Source: UBA920 sp964424635
GTDB taxonomy: Bacteria > Patescibacteriota > Doudnabacteria > UBA920
DNA length: 6,613 nt
Assembly (NCBI GenBank): GCA_964424635.1
Contig: CAYRJC010000046.1
Location: 1-6,613, forward strand
Direction: 5' to 3'
Shown here piece by piece: positions 5,378 through 6,613 of the stretch. Position 1 is the stretch's first letter. Each line of letters starts with the position of its first letter. The notes under the pieces are model-generated. The model made no database searches and was not told the DNA's origin. It saw nothing but the letters and a program-made list of their open reading frames with translations. The translations under genes were made by a program, and so were the position numbers.

Positions 5378-5454
5378 TAAAAGTGAAATATTTACATTAT
5401 AAAATGACTACTTTTTCGTCAGTTTTATTTAATTATTTAACTTTTATTTAAGCC

Positions 5455-6192
5455 ATGAATAGTGATTTGATTCAAAAAATTCAATTATTAGGGTTTTCAG
5501 ATAAAGCTGCTCAAATGTATTTGGCTACTCTTAAGCTTGGTGGGGGAACCATGCAGGATATCGCGAGGCTTAGCAAGGTGCCTAGAACCAGCCTTTATTA
5601 CACATTGGAAGAATTAATTAATGCTGGAGCTTTAATAGAATCTAGTTTGGGAAAACGAAAGTATTATCAAGCAGTTGCACCTCGTCAGTTAGTAGAATTA
5701 GCTAAAGAGAGGGTAAGTGAAGTCTTTGAAAGTTTACCAGAATTAGAGCAAGAAGCAGGCCGCGGTAAAACCACTGCGGTAGAGATTTTGCATGGACCTC
5801 AAGGCTTTAAGCTTGCATGGGAAGGATTGCTACAGACTAAAGATAAAGAATTTAGAATTATTACTTCTGGGGAATCATTTTTGGATTATGTCCAAGAAAA
5901 ATATGTTATAAAGACTATTATCGGCCGCAAGAAAATGCTGAATGTAAAAAGTTTCCAATTAATTCCTAATACTTCGTATGGTCGAGAAGTGGTGAGCAAG
6001 GATAAATCAGAAAATCGTGAATCTAGATTCTTGCCAGCTAATATACAACTCCCTTATACAATAGTTTTTTCCAAAGAAAAAGTATTGATGATCTCGAGTA
6101 GGAGCGAAAATGTGGTTATGGTGTGGAATAGTATTAGGTTATCACAAACAATTAGATCTTTATTTGATAGCTTGTGGAACCAATATCAATAA
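5455..6192 (+). CDS. TrmB-family transcriptional regulator
   Basis: This is a 245-residue protein with the TrmB layout. Residues about 1-70 form a winged helix-turn-helix: LLGFSDKAAQMYLATLKLGG, then MQDIARLSKVPRTSLYYTLEELINAGAL as the helix-turn-helix and recognition helix, then a wing ending GKRKYYQAVAP. A helical connector, probably coiled coil, covers about 75-103 (RQLVELAKERVSEVFESLPE). The rest, from about 108, resembles the effector domain of TrmB-like proteins (VEILHGPQGFKLAWEGLL; FRIITSG; later VFSKEKVLMIS). Archaeal TrmB proteins sense sugars; shorter bacterial versions like this mostly have no known ligand, so I do not name one. There is no Shine-Dalgarno sequence before the ATG (TTTATTTAAGCC). 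It is divergent from DUF3307 across 140 bp, and autoregulation or control of DUF3307 is possible. A terminator follows 14 bases after the stop. Confidence 0.9.
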   Translation: MNSDLIQKIQLLGFSDKAAQMYLATLKLGGGTMQDIARLSKVPRTSLYYTLEELINAGALIESSLGKRKYYQAVAPRQLVELAKERVSEVFESLPELEQEAGRGKTTAVEILHGPQGFKLAWEGLLQTKDKEFRIITSGESFLDYVQEKYVIKTIIGRKKMLNVKSFQLIPNTSYGREVVSKDKSENRESRFLPANIQLPYTIVFSKEKVLMISSRSENVVMVWNSIRLSQTIRSLFDSLWNQYQ

Positions 6193-6206
6193 AATTCAAA
6201 ATATAG

Positions 6207-6234
6207 ACAAAAAGACCTTTATAGGTCTTTTTGT
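6207..6234. terminator. Bidirectional terminator between convergent genes
   Basis: A perfect 12-bp stem (6207-6218 with 6223-6234) with loop TTAT has AAAAAGACCT on one side and AGGTCTTTTT on the other. The T-run is symmetrical, so it can stop the regulator transcript on plus and the peptidase transcript on minus. It sits 14 bases past the regulator stop and about 40 bases past the peptidase stop. Confidence 0.9.
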
Positions 6235-6274
6235 AATAGTATTTTAGGACCTTAATAATTGTTTTCTAAGTTAT

Positions 6275-6613
6275 TTATAATCCTAATACAACTTTAGAAT
6301 CCATCCAGCTACTAAGCTCGCTTTTATTCTGAACATAACCTTTAATATTAGTTTCTGATCCTATATGAATACTTAAATGTAAGTGTTTGCGTTCGTTGTC
6401 GGTCTCGGTGGAGTATCCTGTACCCAAAAGTCCTATGGTTTCTCCAGTTTCTAATATTGATCCGTTTGCTGTGGTAATACTTGATTGTCTTAAGTGGCCA
6501 TAAACAACAGTTACGTCTTTGCCATTAATTGTGCATGCTTGAACAGCATATCCACCATAACCAGTTGCTTTTCCTTTGGTAACTAGTTTTCCAGAGCAAA
6601 TTGTGTTGATCGA
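6275..6613 (-). CDS. M23 family (LytM/lysostaphin-type) metallopeptidase, partial (N-terminus beyond right edge)
   Basis: The minus strand is open from the right edge (frame starts at 6613) for 112 codons to TAA at 6275. It shows the C-terminal half of an M23 endopeptidase domain. Features are SGKLVTKGKATGYGGYAVQA, the conserved VVYGHL (about residues 37-41 of the visible part), GETIGLLGTGYST, and KHLHLSIHIG, which supplies the HxH of the zinc site. The first zinc ligands (HxxxD) should lie just beyond the edge, along with any signal peptide, membrane anchor or coiled coil. The family cleaves peptide crosslinks in peptidoglycan, or activates amidases when catalytically dead. The residues visible here are those of an active enzyme, though HLHLSIH differs slightly from the common HLHFE form. 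It is convergent with the TrmB-type regulator. Confidence 0.9.
   Translation of the reverse strand, partial: SINTICSGKLVTKGKATGYGGYAVQACTINGKDVTVVYGHLRQSSITTANGSILETGETIGLLGTGYSTETDNERKHLHLSIHIGSETNIKGYVQNKSELSSWMDSKVVLGL

Noticed and set aside
642..6277. Alternative genetic code with UGA read as glycine (Gracilibacteria type).
   Set aside because: All conserved genes are complete without any in-frame TGA, and glycine positions use GGN codons.

Overview
The window is AT-rich, gene-dense bacterial DNA with short intergenic spaces and standard stop codons. Its gene mix is a TsaD, an EngB GTPase, an atypical ABC-F ATPase, a UPF0213 GIY-YIG protein, an HI0933/BaiN-type flavoprotein, a TrmB-type regulator, and small DUF378 and DUF3307 membrane proteins. 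Together with several genes that lack Shine-Dalgarno sequences, this fits a small-genome candidate phylum such as Patescibacteria/CPR. That placement is inference from gene content and style; there is no rRNA or other decisive marker. A run of 10 N shows that this is a draft scaffold.

Layout. Positions 1-543 (minus) hold the N-terminal part of tsaD, cut by the window edge. Positions 642-872 (minus) hold a DUF378 membrane protein, with a terminator between it and tsaD. It is divergent from an ABC-F ATPase at 960-2435 (plus), which is followed by a small GIY-YIG protein at 2489-2731 (plus). A convergent spacer carries a perfect 19-bp inverted repeat (2801-2880). Next, on minus, come a FAD-dependent HI0933-type oxidoreductase (2902-4149) overlapping the end of engB (4142-4720), a 22-residue lysine-rich ORF with its own promoter and terminator (4795-4863), and a DUF3307 membrane protein (4954-5314) broken by the N gap. 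A TrmB-family regulator (5455-6192, plus) is divergent from it. Convergent to the regulator, behind a shared terminator, is the C-terminal half of an M23 peptidase (6275-6613, minus), cut by the right edge.

How the genes relate. Most are housekeeping genes arranged as separate short units rather than one pathway. tsaD (tRNA t6A modification), engB (large ribosomal subunit assembly) and the ABC-F protein (ribosome-bound ATPase family) all bear on translation. The engB-flavoprotein pair is the only clear overlapping operon. TrmB next to DUF3307 is a possible regulator-target pair, but only by position.

I see no CRISPR array, transposon, tRNA, rRNA or defence island. The least explained items are the 80-bp hairpin at 2801-2880, the tiny basic ORF with its own signals, the frame-inconsistent N gap, and the mix of near-leaderless and strong-SD genes.
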